Assembly (NCBI RefSeq): GCF_024622975.1
Contig: NZ_JANJZT010000008.1
Location: 62,001-126,000, forward strand
Length of the DNA stretch: 64,000 nt
From: Blautia caecimuris
GTDB lineage: Bacteria > Bacillota > Clostridia > Lachnospirales > Lachnospiraceae
Direction of reading: 5' to 3'
A program made the translations under genes and the position numbers. The notes under the pieces are model-generated. The model saw only the letters and a program-made list of their open reading frames with translations, was not told the DNA's origin and searched no databases. Below, in pieces: positions 18,275 through 26,511 of the stretch (positions within the stretch are counted from its first letter, which is position 1; each line of letters begins with the position of its first letter).

Positions 18275-18795
18275 AAGAAAAATTGACAGTATTCCTAGGA
18301 TTTCTGGTAATTATTGCGCTTGCAGGATGCGGGGGAAAGGATACTCCAAAAACGATAACAGAGAGTTACCTTGCTTATATGAAAGATGGGAAGTATGAAA
18401 AGGCATCAGACTTGGTTGGGGCGGACTTTGACGGGGACAGCTATGAGAATAGTGCAGTCCTTCAGAAAAACGCCATGAAAGCAGCTTATGCCAACATGAA
18501 GTATAAGATTCAGGAAGAGACGGTGGAGGATGATAAAGCTACAGTTTTGGTACAGATAACAAATGCAGACTATCTTTCTGTGATGGATGAGGCAATCTTT
18601 GAAACGATGAAAAAACAGGAAGATGATGAATATACTGAAAAAGTTTTTAAGGAAAAGCTGAAAAAAACAGAGACAGAGGATGCTGAGGTTCTGGTGAATT
18701 ATCGCAAAGAAGATGGTGAATGGGTTTTTGATGGAAGCAACTCTCAGCTTCAGGCAGCCATGCTGGGATATTTATCTGCAGGAGAAAGTAAATAG
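18271..18795 (+). CDS. Lipoprotein with NTF2-like domain, last gene of pilus operon
   Basis: 174 residues. The start at 18271 overlaps the sortase stop (ATGA), and GAGGAAAG lies just upstream. A lipoprotein signal ends at LAGC (Cys20 approximately), so it should be anchored on the outer face of the membrane. The rest looks like a small NTF2-like fold seen in DUF4878/DUF5105 lipoproteins: YLAYMKDGKYEKASDLVG, a central helix pair and a last strand EDGEWVFDG. No known pilus protein matches it. Translational coupling to sortase suggests a role in pilus assembly or surface homeostasis, but that is inferred only from position. Confidence 0.65.
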   Translation: MKEKLTVFLGFLVIIALAGCGGKDTPKTITESYLAYMKDGKYEKASDLVGADFDGDSYENSAVLQKNAMKAAYANMKYKIQEETVEDDKATVLVQITNADYLSVMDEAIFETMKKQEDDEYTEKVFKEKLKKTETEDAEVLVNYRKEDGEWVFDGSNSQLQAAMLGYLSAGESK

Positions 18796-18937
18796 TAAAT
18801 ATTTTGGAGGATTATGAAGCAGGCAAACTCCCGTGTAAGCATGAAAAAGTTTTGAGTAACCTGCGCAGAAACAGTTGAAGCAGGGGAAAAATAATGGTAT
18901 ATTGAATAAAAGAAAGGGAAATCGGGGGTGTTTGATT

Positions 18938-20323
18938 ATGAAATATTTACTAAAAAATGGTACGATAGTATCAGGTTCCGGTATACTCGATCAGGATGTT
19001 CTTATAGACGGTGAAAAGATTGTCAGGGTAGGAGAAAATCTGCCTGCAGAGGATGCAGAGGTTATTGACGTAACCGGAAAACTGCTTTTCCCGGGCTTTA
19101 TTGACGGGCATACGCATTTTGATCTTGAGGTTGCCGGAACAGTAACTGCAGATGATTTTGAGACAGGGACAAGGGCAGCCATTCTGGGTGGAACAACTCT
19201 GGTCATTGATTATGCCTCTCAGGACAAGGGCGGCCATACGCTGAAGGAAGGCCTGGAAAAATGGCATGGAAAGGCAGACGGAAAATGTTCCTGCGACTAT
19301 TCCTTCCATATGTCCATTGTAGAATGGAATGAGCAGACGGAAAAAGAAGTCCAGGATATGATCGATGAGGGGATTACAAGCTTTAAGCTTTACATGACTT
19401 ATCCTGCCATGATCGTAAATGACTGTGATCTTTATAAGATCCTGAAAAAACTGGGAGAGTGCGGCTGCTTTGCCGGAGTTCACTGTGAAAATGCCGGAGT
19501 GATCGACGCTCTGATCGATGAAGCCAAAAAACAGGGAAGAACAGGCCCGGAAAATCATCCTCTGGTACGTCCGGATACCATGGAGGCTGAGGCTGTCCAC
19601 AGACTTCTCGTGATCGCAAAAGAGGCGGATGCTCCTGTTATGGTGGTTCATCTTACTAACCGCAAAGCCTATGAAGAGATTATGAAAGCCAGAAAGGAAG
19701 GACAGACGGTGTATGCGGAAACCTGTCCTCAGTACCTTCTTCTGGACGACAGTGCCTATTCCAGACCGGATTTTGGCGGAGCCGTTTATGTGTGCGCGCC
19801 CCCTATCCGCAAAAAGGAGGATCAGGATTGTCTCTGGGATGCATTGAAAAAAGAGGACATTCAGACCGTTGCCACAGATCAGTGCAGTTTTACTTTGGAA
19901 CAGAAGGCTATGGGAAAGGATGACTTTACAAAGATCCCCGGCGGACTTCCGGGAGTACAGACAAGAGGAACGCTTCTGTATACCTACGGTGTCCGTACCG
20001 GAAAGATCACGGAAGCCCAGATGTGCAGATTTTTATGCGAAAATCCCGCAAAGCTCTATGGGGTATATCCGAAAAAAGGCGTGATCCGGGAGGGCAGTGA
20101 TGCGGATATTGTTGTTCTGGATCCGGAAAAGGAAAGTGTGATCTCAGCTAAAACTCATGCATACAATACGGATAATAATCCCTTTGAAGGATTTGCTCTT
20201 CACTGTGCCATTGACGACGTATTCCTGAGAGGTCATCATGCAGTACAGAATGGAAAACTGAAAGAAGAAAAACTGGGAACCTTTATCCCAAGAGGAAAGA
20301 ATACTTTGGAATCATCAAAATAA
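18938..20323 (+). CDS. hydA: Dihydropyrimidinase/D-hydantoinase
   Basis: 461 residues from the ATG at 18938, after a GGGGGTG-type site; an upstream in-frame ATG at 18875 adds a low-complexity extension. It has metal ligands H58-T-H60 in GHTHFD, the lysine that becomes carboxylated in SFKLYMTYP (Lys150), VHCENAG and VVHLTNRKA histidines, and the catalytic Asp in VATDQCSF. The enzyme opens cyclic ureides such as dihydrouracil or hydantoins during pyrimidine breakdown. The usual TDHC is TDQC here, a change next to the catalytic Asp. No pyrimidine dehydrogenase or ureidopropionase gene is adjacent, so the true substrate is open. No clear terminator separates it from the pilus operon. Confidence 0.88.
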   Translation: MKYLLKNGTIVSGSGILDQDVLIDGEKIVRVGENLPAEDAEVIDVTGKLLFPGFIDGHTHFDLEVAGTVTADDFETGTRAAILGGTTLVIDYASQDKGGHTLKEGLEKWHGKADGKCSCDYSFHMSIVEWNEQTEKEVQDMIDEGITSFKLYMTYPAMIVNDCDLYKILKKLGECGCFAGVHCENAGVIDALIDEAKKQGRTGPENHPLVRPDTMEAEAVHRLLVIAKEADAPVMVVHLTNRKAYEEIMKARKEGQTVYAETCPQYLLLDDSAYSRPDFGGAVYVCAPPIRKKEDQDCLWDALKKEDIQTVATDQCSFTLEQKAMGKDDFTKIPGGLPGVQTRGTLLYTYGVRTGKITEAQMCRFLCENPAKLYGVYPKKGVIREGSDADIVVLDPEKESVISAKTHAYNTDNNPFEGFALHCAIDDVFLRGHHAVQNGKLKEEKLGTFIPRGKNTLESSK

Positions 20324-20442
20324 AAAGTCAGAAGCCGTTATAAAAATGCAGACCAGGGGAAAAAGAATGCTCTGAAATCATAAATTAGGAAATACATTTT
20401 ATAAAAAAGAAAGGTTTTACAGGAGAATACAGTGAGAATCAT

Positions 20443-20495
20443 AAAAACTGCAGAGAGTCCCGTCTCAGAAAAGAAACGGACTTCTGCAGTTTTTA
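20443..20495. terminator. Bidirectional intrinsic terminator
   Basis: AAAAACTGCAGA and TCTGCAGTTTTT form the outer stem, extended inward by AGTCCCGT/ACGGACT with one bulge. A-run and T-run lie on opposite sides, so it can stop both the hydantoinase transcript and the convergent transporter transcript. Confidence 0.88.
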
Positions 20496-20509
20496 TTTAT
20501 GAATACGGA

Positions 20510-21733
20510 TCAGAGATCAACGTGGATATTCTGTTCCTGGATGTGATGGCGTTTGGCATAGCCCGTAAGGAAAAGGGTCAGAGCGCCGTCCCCTGTTACG
20601 TTGCAGGCAGTGCCAAAGCTGTCCTGAAGAGCAAAAATAGTAAGCATCAGGGCAGTGCCGGTTTCATTAAATCCAAGCACGCCGGTGATGATACCAAGGG
20701 ATGCCATAACCGTTCCTCCGGGGACACCGGGAGCACCGATGGCAAATACGCCCAGAAGAAGACAGAAAAGGATCATGGTGCCAACAGAGGGAAGAGAGCC
20801 GTACAGGATTCTGGAAATCGTCATACAGAAAAATACCTCTGTGAGAACAGAACCGCAAAGATGGATATTTGCAAAAAGCGGAATACCAAACTGTACCATA
20901 TCCTTCCGAAGCGGCTTTGCCTTCCCTGCGCATTGAAGAGCAACGGCAAGGGTGGCTGCTGAGGACATGGTTCCAACTGCGGTCAGATAAGCAGGACCGT
21001 AGTAACGTACCACATCCATGGGATTTTCATGTGAATAGATCCCCGCAAGAACATAAAGCAGAGCCATCCAGATAAAATGTCCGATCAGCACGATCACAAT
21101 TACCTGAAGGAATACAGGAAGCTGTTTTGTGATAGAGCCCTCATATGCCAGACTGCAGAAGGTCAGGGCAATAAAGAAGGGAAGAACCGGAATGATCACT
21201 TTGGAAACAATAGAGAGAACAATTGCCTGAAATTCTTCAAGAACCCCTGTGATCATTTTTGATTTGTTCCAGGCTGCGGCAAGTCCGATCATAATGGAAA
21301 AGACCAGCGCGCTCATAACAGACATGATCTGCGGGATCTCCAGTTCAAAAATTACTTCCGGAAGCTGTTTCAGCCCTTCTACGTCAGTGGCAATGGATAA
21401 ATGAGGAATCATTGCATATCCGGCTGCTGTAGACATAAAGGCCGCGCCAATGGAAGAGACGTAGGCGATCACAATGGCAACGCCAAGCATCCGGGAAGCG
21501 CTGTTGCCCAGCTTGGTAATAGACGGTGCAATAAAACCAATAATGATCAGAGGCACACAGAAATTGATCAGTTGTCCAAGCACGTATTTCAGAGTGACCA
21601 CCACATTCAGGATACCGGAAGTGATGCCGGAGCCGTCTGTTGTATTCAGGATAATTCCGGATACAATACCAAGAATAACTCCTACAAGAAGCTTAAATGG
21701 TAAACTGGTAAAAAAACTGTTTTTTTCTTTCAT
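20510..21733 (-). CDS. Dicarboxylate/amino acid:cation symporter (DAACS family)
   Basis: 407 residues with a short charged start and about eight or more membrane segments. The sequence fits the DAACS (GltP/SstT) fold: LPFKLLVGVILGIVSGI at the start, a Ser-rich turn GTMSSAATLAV near residue 260 corresponding to the re-entrant loop, and GAPGVPGGTVMA followed by ALQDSFGTACNVTGDGA, the second loop and sodium/substrate site. It lies 30 bases after the cysteine desulfidase gene on the same strand, so the likely cargo is cysteine, serine or a related amino acid rather than glutamate. The substrate is inferred from the neighbour. Confidence 0.85.
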   Translation of the reverse strand: MKEKNSFFTSLPFKLLVGVILGIVSGIILNTTDGSGITSGILNVVVTLKYVLGQLINFCVPLIIIGFIAPSITKLGNSASRMLGVAIVIAYVSSIGAAFMSTAAGYAMIPHLSIATDVEGLKQLPEVIFELEIPQIMSVMSALVFSIMIGLAAAWNKSKMITGVLEEFQAIVLSIVSKVIIPVLPFFIALTFCSLAYEGSITKQLPVFLQVIVIVLIGHFIWMALLYVLAGIYSHENPMDVVRYYGPAYLTAVGTMSSAATLAVALQCAGKAKPLRKDMVQFGIPLFANIHLCGSVLTEVFFCMTISRILYGSLPSVGTMILFCLLLGVFAIGAPGVPGGTVMASLGIITGVLGFNETGTALMLTIFALQDSFGTACNVTGDGALTLFLTGYAKRHHIQEQNIHVDL

Positions 21734-21763
21734 AAGTAAAAATATCCTCCTTTAAGGTAAGAA

Positions 21764-23059
21764 TCAGCAGTCCTGATCTACATTTACGCGGTCGATCATA
21801 ATATTCAGTATTTCCGTATCAGTGGCCTTCATTCCCACACGGCCGATATATCCCATGCTTTTTATGGTTTCTTCCACATCGCCCCGGATGATCCCCTCCC
21901 CCGGAAGGAAGCTTTTATTCTGGATACTCATGTGAAAAGCCATTAAGGCAGCGTCAACAGAAGAGGCGATTTTTGCAGCGCAGGATGGTTTTGCGCCGTC
22001 GCATACAATTCCGCCTACATTTCCCAGCGTGTTGATAATAGTCAGGGAAACCTGCTGATAGGTTCCGCCGTACATGTAAGTGATTCCAGCTCCGGCTCCG
22101 CAGGCAGCGCTGACAGCTCCGCAGTATGCGGAAAGACTTCCAATATAATATTTCTGATGAATGGCAACCAGGTTACTGACAACAAGGGAACGATAAAGCT
22201 TTGCTCTGGAAACTTCCCATTCCTCCGCGTAGGTGATAACAGGAAGAGAAACTGTCATGCCCTGATTGCCGCTTCCGGAATTGATCACAACCGGCATGGA
22301 ACAGCCGCCCATGCGGGCATCGCTTCCGGCGGCAGCTCTTGCGCAGGCTCTGGTAGTAATTCCTTTTCCCCATACATGCATCAGTGTTTTGCCGATCTGC
22401 GCCCCGTAATTATTGTCCAGGCCTTCCTGGGAAATTGCTGTATTTAAACGGATCTGACGTTCCAGAAGCTCCCGGACGTCCTCGATCTTTACCTGATCGG
22501 CAAAATCCAGAATGTCTTTTACCGTAAGCTTTGATTTGTCAACAGGAGGTTCCTCCTGCTTTTTCTCTGTGGTTTCTCCGGAAAAAAGAACCTGGCCGTC
22601 TTTGACGATCCTGGTGATGTTGGTGTGCTGGTCAACAATGGTCACTTCCGCATAGTGGCTGTCTTTTCTTACATTTGCACAGATATAAAGATTGGAAACA
22701 CCTTCTGCAAGGGTGCAGGAACAGATGTGTTTTTCAGCCAGCTCCTGAGCCTGTCTGATGTGTTCCGGACGGATGCCCTCAAGAACTTCAAGAGCTTTAT
22801 CCGCATTGCCTCCTGTAATTCCAAGAAGCGCTGCAATATCAATTCCTTTCAGTCCTCCGGAATTGGGAACCGTGACGCCTTTTACGTTTTTTATAATGTT
22901 TCCGCTTAAATGCATTTCAACGGAATCCGGGAATTCACCCAGAATCTGCCGCGCCTTGGCTGCAGCATAGGCAATGGCAATGGGTTCCGTACAGCCCAGA
23001 GCAGGAACCAGTTCATGATGCAGGATAGCCAGATAATTGGCATATAATGCAGAATCCAT
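21764..23059 (-). CDS. cyuA: L-cysteine desulfidase family protein (UPF0597/CyuA)
   Basis: 431 residues. The family signature is clear: LVPALGCTEPIAIAYAAA at the start, then GGLKGIDIAALLG, CSMPVVINSGSGNQG, and GGIVCDGAKPSCAAKI near the C-terminus. Conserved cysteines (in GCTEP, CSM, CDGAKPSC) probably hold a 4Fe-4S cluster as in the related serine dehydratases. The enzyme breaks L-cysteine to pyruvate, ammonia and sulfide under anaerobic conditions. It forms a two-gene operon with the DAACS symporter downstream, like the CyuA/CyuP pair of enterobacteria although the transporter family differs. The ribosome binding site is GGAGGAAA. Confidence 0.85.
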   Translation of the reverse strand: MDSALYANYLAILHHELVPALGCTEPIAIAYAAAKARQILGEFPDSVEMHLSGNIIKNVKGVTVPNSGGLKGIDIAALLGITGGNADKALEVLEGIRPEHIRQAQELAEKHICSCTLAEGVSNLYICANVRKDSHYAEVTIVDQHTNITRIVKDGQVLFSGETTEKKQEEPPVDKSKLTVKDILDFADQVKIEDVRELLERQIRLNTAISQEGLDNNYGAQIGKTLMHVWGKGITTRACARAAAGSDARMGGCSMPVVINSGSGNQGMTVSLPVITYAEEWEVSRAKLYRSLVVSNLVAIHQKYYIGSLSAYCGAVSAACGAGAGITYMYGGTYQQVSLTIINTLGNVGGIVCDGAKPSCAAKIASSVDAALMAFHMSIQNKSFLPGEGIIRGDVEETIKSMGYIGRVGMKATDTEILNIMIDRVNVDQDC

Positions 23060-23436
23060 ATTTTTCCTCCGATGTTGTAGATAGATTCCTGATCATTTCA
23101 GAACGGCGCTGAAACTTCAGGTGTTGTTCCTGTTACTGTATGAAGTAACGTTTTTTTCATTATAATAGAAATTGTGTGCCGAGTATAGTATAAAATCCGG
23201 GAATTTTGTAAAGAAACACAGAATGCCGGAAACGTTTCACAGATAAGACCCTGCAAGGCGTGCCGGCATATAGATCTGAAATACCGGCACATGCAGCGCA
23301 GAAGGTGGCTGACACTATATAAAAACAGTATTTTACGGAGTCCGATCCATCAGGTGCTCCACAGAATAATCGTGGGAGAATTGTGACAGAACTTATACAT
23401 AATGACGATAAAAACGAGAATTTACAGAAAAATTAG
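23060..23436. other. Intergenic region upstream of cyuA, with two inverted repeats
   Basis: No gene is visible. GTTACT-N6-AGTAAC at 23132-23149 lies just downstream of a TATAAT (minus strand, 23164-23159) that is likely the -10 box for cyuA, so it could be an operator or leader hairpin. A second element at 23251-23296 folds as CTGCA..GTGCCGG with CCGGCAC..TGCAG around a 17-base loop; it is not followed by T-rich DNA and I cannot name it. Confidence 0.45.
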
Positions 23437-23465
23437 TTGTTTTTGACGAAAAGATATGGTATGCT
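23437..23465 (+). promoter_or_regulatory. Putative promoter of the hydrogenase-maturase operon
   Basis: TTGTTT, 17 bases, TATGCT. Moderate match to a sigma-A promoter; the expected transcript starts near 23472, where the structured leader begins. Confidence 0.5.
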
Positions 23466-23471
23466 GAAACA

Positions 23472-23606
23472 GTACCGGACTTTTAAGGAAAGCCTGAGAA
23501 GAATGGGCGTCAGAGAATGTAAAAAACAGTGAGATACGGCTGCAGTCAGAAACTGCGGTCTTTCTGTATATGTTCCGGTGTCCAGAAGGACACCGTTTTA
23601 TTTTTT
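23472..23606 (+). ncRNA. Structured leader RNA with intrinsic terminator (candidate riboswitch or attenuator)
   Basis: The leader has four visible parts. A 5' ACCGGA (23474-23479) can pair with TCCGGT (23574-23579). Inside lie a small helix CTGA/TCAG region (about 23494-23514) and a longer arm ACAG/CTGT (23526-23567) capped by CTGCAG/CTGCGG. A terminator, CGGTGTCC-AGAA-GGACACCG plus TTTTATTTTTT, spans 23576-23606. The 3' half of the ACCGGA helix overlaps the terminator's 5' arm, so the two folds exclude each other. That is the layout of a riboswitch or attenuator in which the closing helix allows read-through into hydE. It could also be an independent small RNA. I do not recognise a known class. 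Confidence 0.5.
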
Positions 23607-23681
23607 ATCAGGCTGGGAGCGGATGCATGGGAAATATGACAGCCTGTATCTGGCGGAAACAGACAGGAAGGGAGATGTTTT

Positions 23682-23942
23682 ATGGATACAAGAATTGCAG
23701 TGATCGCCATTATTGTGGAAGACCGTTCCAAAAGCGGGGAACTGAATCGGCTGCTCCATGAATATGGAGAATATATAGTAGGAAGAATGGGAGTGCCTTA
23801 TCGTCCGAAGGGAGTGTCTGTGATCAGTGTGATACTGGATGCTCCCCAGGAAAAGATCAGCGCGCTGTCCGGAAAGCTTGGAATGCTGGAAGGCATTACC
23901 AGCAAAACCGTATACTCAAAAATGCCGGAGAAAGAGCTATGA
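23682..23942 (+). CDS. TM1266 family iron-only hydrogenase system putative regulator
   Basis: 86 residues, an ACT-like ferredoxin-fold protein. The pattern RIAVIAIIVEDRSKSGELNRLLHEYG and RMGVPYRPKGVSVISVILDAP is typical of the TM1266 family found beside FeFe-hydrogenase maturation genes. GGAAGGGAG lies before the ATG. Its stop overlaps the start of hydE (ATGA), so the two are coupled. ACT-like domains usually bind small ligands; the ligand and the mode of control are unknown. Confidence 0.8.
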   Translation: MDTRIAVIAIIVEDRSKSGELNRLLHEYGEYIVGRMGVPYRPKGVSVISVILDAPQEKISALSGKLGMLEGITSKTVYSKMPEKEL

Positions 23943-24976
23943 AAGAACTGATCGACAAGCTGCACCATACACAGGAACTGACCAGGGAAGAATTTTTGAC
24001 ACTGCTATCCAACAGAAATACAGAGACAGATCTTTATGCCCGGAGGCTGGCAAGGGGGGTGCGGCAGAAAATATATGGAGATCAGGTTTATATAAGAGGT
24101 CTGATCGAATTTACAAGCTACTGCAGAAACGACTGTTACTACTGCGGTTTAAGAAGGAGCAATCATGCCGCCCAGCGCTACCGTCTGACAGAAGAGGATA
24201 TCCTTTCCTGTTGTCAACAGGGTTATGAGCTGGGATTTCGTACCTTTGTACTTCAGGGAGGCGAGGACGGATATTTTACAGGGGAAAGGCTGGCCGGGCT
24301 GGTACGTCATATCAAAAAACAATATCCGGACTGTGCCCTGACACTTTCCGTGGGGGAACGAACGGAGGAAGAGTACAGAGCATTCTGGAAGGCCGGAGCA
24401 GACCGTTATCTTCTTCGCCATGAGACTGCAGACGAGACGCATTACCGGATTCTGCATCCGGAACCCTTATCTCTTCAGCACAGGAAGGACTGTCTCAGAA
24501 CGCTTAAAAAGCTGGGATTTCAGACAGGAGCAGGATTTATGGTGGGGTCTCCGGGACAGACGGCAGAGACACTGGCAGAGGATTTTCTGTTTCTAAAAGA
24601 ACTGGATCCGGAAATGGTGGGCATCGGGCCTTTTATTTCTCATAAGGATACTCCTTTTCGGAGCAGAGAGGACGGAACCCTTGAGGATACGCTGTTTTAC
24701 CTGGCTCTTGTGCGGCTGATGCTGCCCCGGGCGCTTCTTCCGGCAACCACTGCTCTTGGCACCATTGCCCCTGACGGAAGAGAGCTTGGGATACTTTCCG
24801 GAGCCAACGTAGTCATGCCCAATCTGTCACCTCTTTCTGTGAGAAAAAAATATATGCTTTATGACGGAAAAATTTCCACAGGTGACGAGGCCGCAGAGTG
24901 TGTGGAACAGTTAAGAAAGAGAATGGAGACAATCGGCTGTTGTATTGTAACAGACCGGGGAGATTATAAAAAATAA
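23939..24976 (+). CDS. hydE: [FeFe] hydrogenase maturase HydE (radical SAM)
   Basis: 345 residues, of normal length. The radical-SAM cluster motif CRNDCYYC uses Cys62, Cys66 and Cys69, with the following GLRRSN typical of HydE and BioB-like enzymes. LQGGEDGYFT and the later GFMVGSPGQTAETLAEDF fit the HydE TIM barrel. HydE acts with HydG and HydF to build the H-cluster; it helps convert the HydG product into the dithiolate-bridged diiron unit. The hydF and hydrogenase genes are not in this window and should be elsewhere in the genome. hydG follows after 37 bases with its own AGGAGG site. Confidence 0.93.
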   Translation: MKELIDKLHHTQELTREEFLTLLSNRNTETDLYARRLARGVRQKIYGDQVYIRGLIEFTSYCRNDCYYCGLRRSNHAAQRYRLTEEDILSCCQQGYELGFRTFVLQGGEDGYFTGERLAGLVRHIKKQYPDCALTLSVGERTEEEYRAFWKAGADRYLLRHETADETHYRILHPEPLSLQHRKDCLRTLKKLGFQTGAGFMVGSPGQTAETLAEDFLFLKELDPEMVGIGPFISHKDTPFRSREDGTLEDTLFYLALVRLMLPRALLPATTALGTIAPDGRELGILSGANVVMPNLSPLSVRKKYMLYDGKISTGDEAAECVEQLRKRMETIGCCIVTDRGDYKK

Positions 24977-25013
24977 AAGGACAGGCTGCTTCAGGGCAGC
25001 AGAAGGAGGACTT

Positions 25014-26432
25014 ATGTATAATCCGAAATCAACAAAGGCAACAGAATTTATTGATCATCAGGAAATTCTGGATTCTCTGGAATATGCCAGAGCAAATAAA
25101 AATAATACGGAGCTGATCGAAGGGCTGATCGAGAGAGCAAGAGACTGTAAGGGATTAAGTCACAGAGAAGCAGCGCTTCTTCTGGAATGTGATGATCCGG
25201 TGCTGGTGGATAAAATGTATCATGTGGCAAAAGAGATCAAACAGAAATTTTATGGAAACAGAATTGTTATGTTTGCGCCTCTTTACCTTTCTAATTATTG
25301 TATCAACGGCTGTGTTTACTGTCCTTATCATGCAAAGAACAAACACATCCGCCGTAAAAAACTGACTCAGGAGGAGATCCGCCAGGAGGTAATCGCCCTT
25401 CAGGACATGGGACATAAGCGTCTTGCTCTGGAGACAGGAGAGGATCCCAAAAACAATCCCATTGAATACGTTCTGGAAAGTATCAAAACCATTTACAGCA
25501 TCAAACACAAAAACGGAGCCATCCGCCGTGTGAATGTAAACATTGCAGCAACGACAGTAGAAAATTACAGGAAGCTGAAAGAAGCGGGAATCGGAACCTA
25601 TATTCTTTTCCAGGAAACTTATAATAAAGAAAGCTATGAGGCTCTTCACCCCACAGGACCGAAAAGTGATTATGCATATCACACAGAGGCCATGGACCGG
25701 GCTATGGAAGCCGGAATAGACGATGTTGGCTGCGGAGTGCTTTTTGGACTGGAAACCTACCGTTATGACTTTGTGGGAATCCTGATGCACGCAGAGCATC
25801 TGGAAGCCCGGTTTGGAGTAGGCCCTCACACCATCAGTGTTCCAAGAATCTGTCCGGCTGACGATATTGACACAAAGGACTTTACCAATGCAGTTCCGGA
25901 TGAGATTTTCCAGAAGATCGTAGCCGTGATCCGCATTGCAGTTCCTTATACAGGAATGATCATTTCCACCAGAGAGTCTCAGAAATGCAGAGAAAAGGTA
26001 TTGGATCTTGGTATTTCCCAGATCAGCGGAGGCTCCAGAACCTCTGTGGGAGGCTATGCAGAGGAAGAGGCAGAGGAAGACAACTCATCACAGTTTGATG
26101 TCAGCGACAGACGTACTCTGGATGAGGTCGTAAACTGGCTTCTGGAGCTGGGTTATATTCCAAGCTTCTGTACAGCCTGTTACCGGGAAGGACGCACAGG
26201 AGACCGTTTCATGTCTCTTGTAAAGAGCGGGCAGATCGCCAACTGCTGTCATCCCAATGCCCTGATGACGCTGAAAGAATATCTGGAGGATTATGCTTCC
26301 CCGGATACAAGAGAGAAAGGCCTGAAGGTGATCGAGAAAGAGCTTCAGAAGGTGGAAAGAGAAAAAACAAGAGAGATCTGCGCAAGGAATCTCAAAGAGA
26401 TTGAACAGGGAAAAAGAGATTTCCGTTTCTGA
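25014..26432 (+). CDS. hydG: [FeFe] hydrogenase maturase HydG (radical SAM tyrosine lyase)
   Basis: 472 residues. The radical-SAM motif CINGCVYC (Cys96, Cys100, Cys103) is followed by PYHAKNKHIRR. A second cluster site lies near the C-terminus, CTACYREGRTGDRFM, which in HydG binds the auxiliary dangler-iron cluster; ThiH lacks it, which separates this gene from the thiH copy at 32777. HydG splits tyrosine to give the CO and CN- ligands of the hydrogenase H-cluster. It lies in the operon with hydE and the TM1266-like regulator. Confidence 0.95.
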   Translation: MYNPKSTKATEFIDHQEILDSLEYARANKNNTELIEGLIERARDCKGLSHREAALLLECDDPVLVDKMYHVAKEIKQKFYGNRIVMFAPLYLSNYCINGCVYCPYHAKNKHIRRKKLTQEEIRQEVIALQDMGHKRLALETGEDPKNNPIEYVLESIKTIYSIKHKNGAIRRVNVNIAATTVENYRKLKEAGIGTYILFQETYNKESYEALHPTGPKSDYAYHTEAMDRAMEAGIDDVGCGVLFGLETYRYDFVGILMHAEHLEARFGVGPHTISVPRICPADDIDTKDFTNAVPDEIFQKIVAVIRIAVPYTGMIISTRESQKCREKVLDLGISQISGGSRTSVGGYAEEEAEEDNSSQFDVSDRRTLDEVVNWLLELGYIPSFCTACYREGRTGDRFMSLVKSGQIANCCHPNALMTLKEYLEDYASPDTREKGLKVIEKELQKVEREKTREICARNLKEIEQGKRDFRF

Positions 26433-26451
26433 GGTCAAAAGCAAAAAAGGC

Positions 26452-26481
26452 TTGCATAATCCACCCGGAATGGGGTATCAT
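26452..26481 (+). promoter_or_regulatory. Promoter of the SH3 lipoprotein gene
   Basis: TTGCAT, 18 bases, TATCAT, starting 20 bases after the hydG stop. The lipoprotein ATG is 31 bases further, after AGGAGG. Confidence 0.55.
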
Positions 26482-26511
26482 GGTGGTATGCTATAAAGGA
26501 GGAAAATTCTT

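Noticed and set aside
20432-20962. 176-codon plus-strand ORF opposite the DAACS transporter
   Set aside because: It begins inside the shared terminator, has low-complexity composition and no ribosome binding site, and runs antisense to a well-supported transporter gene.
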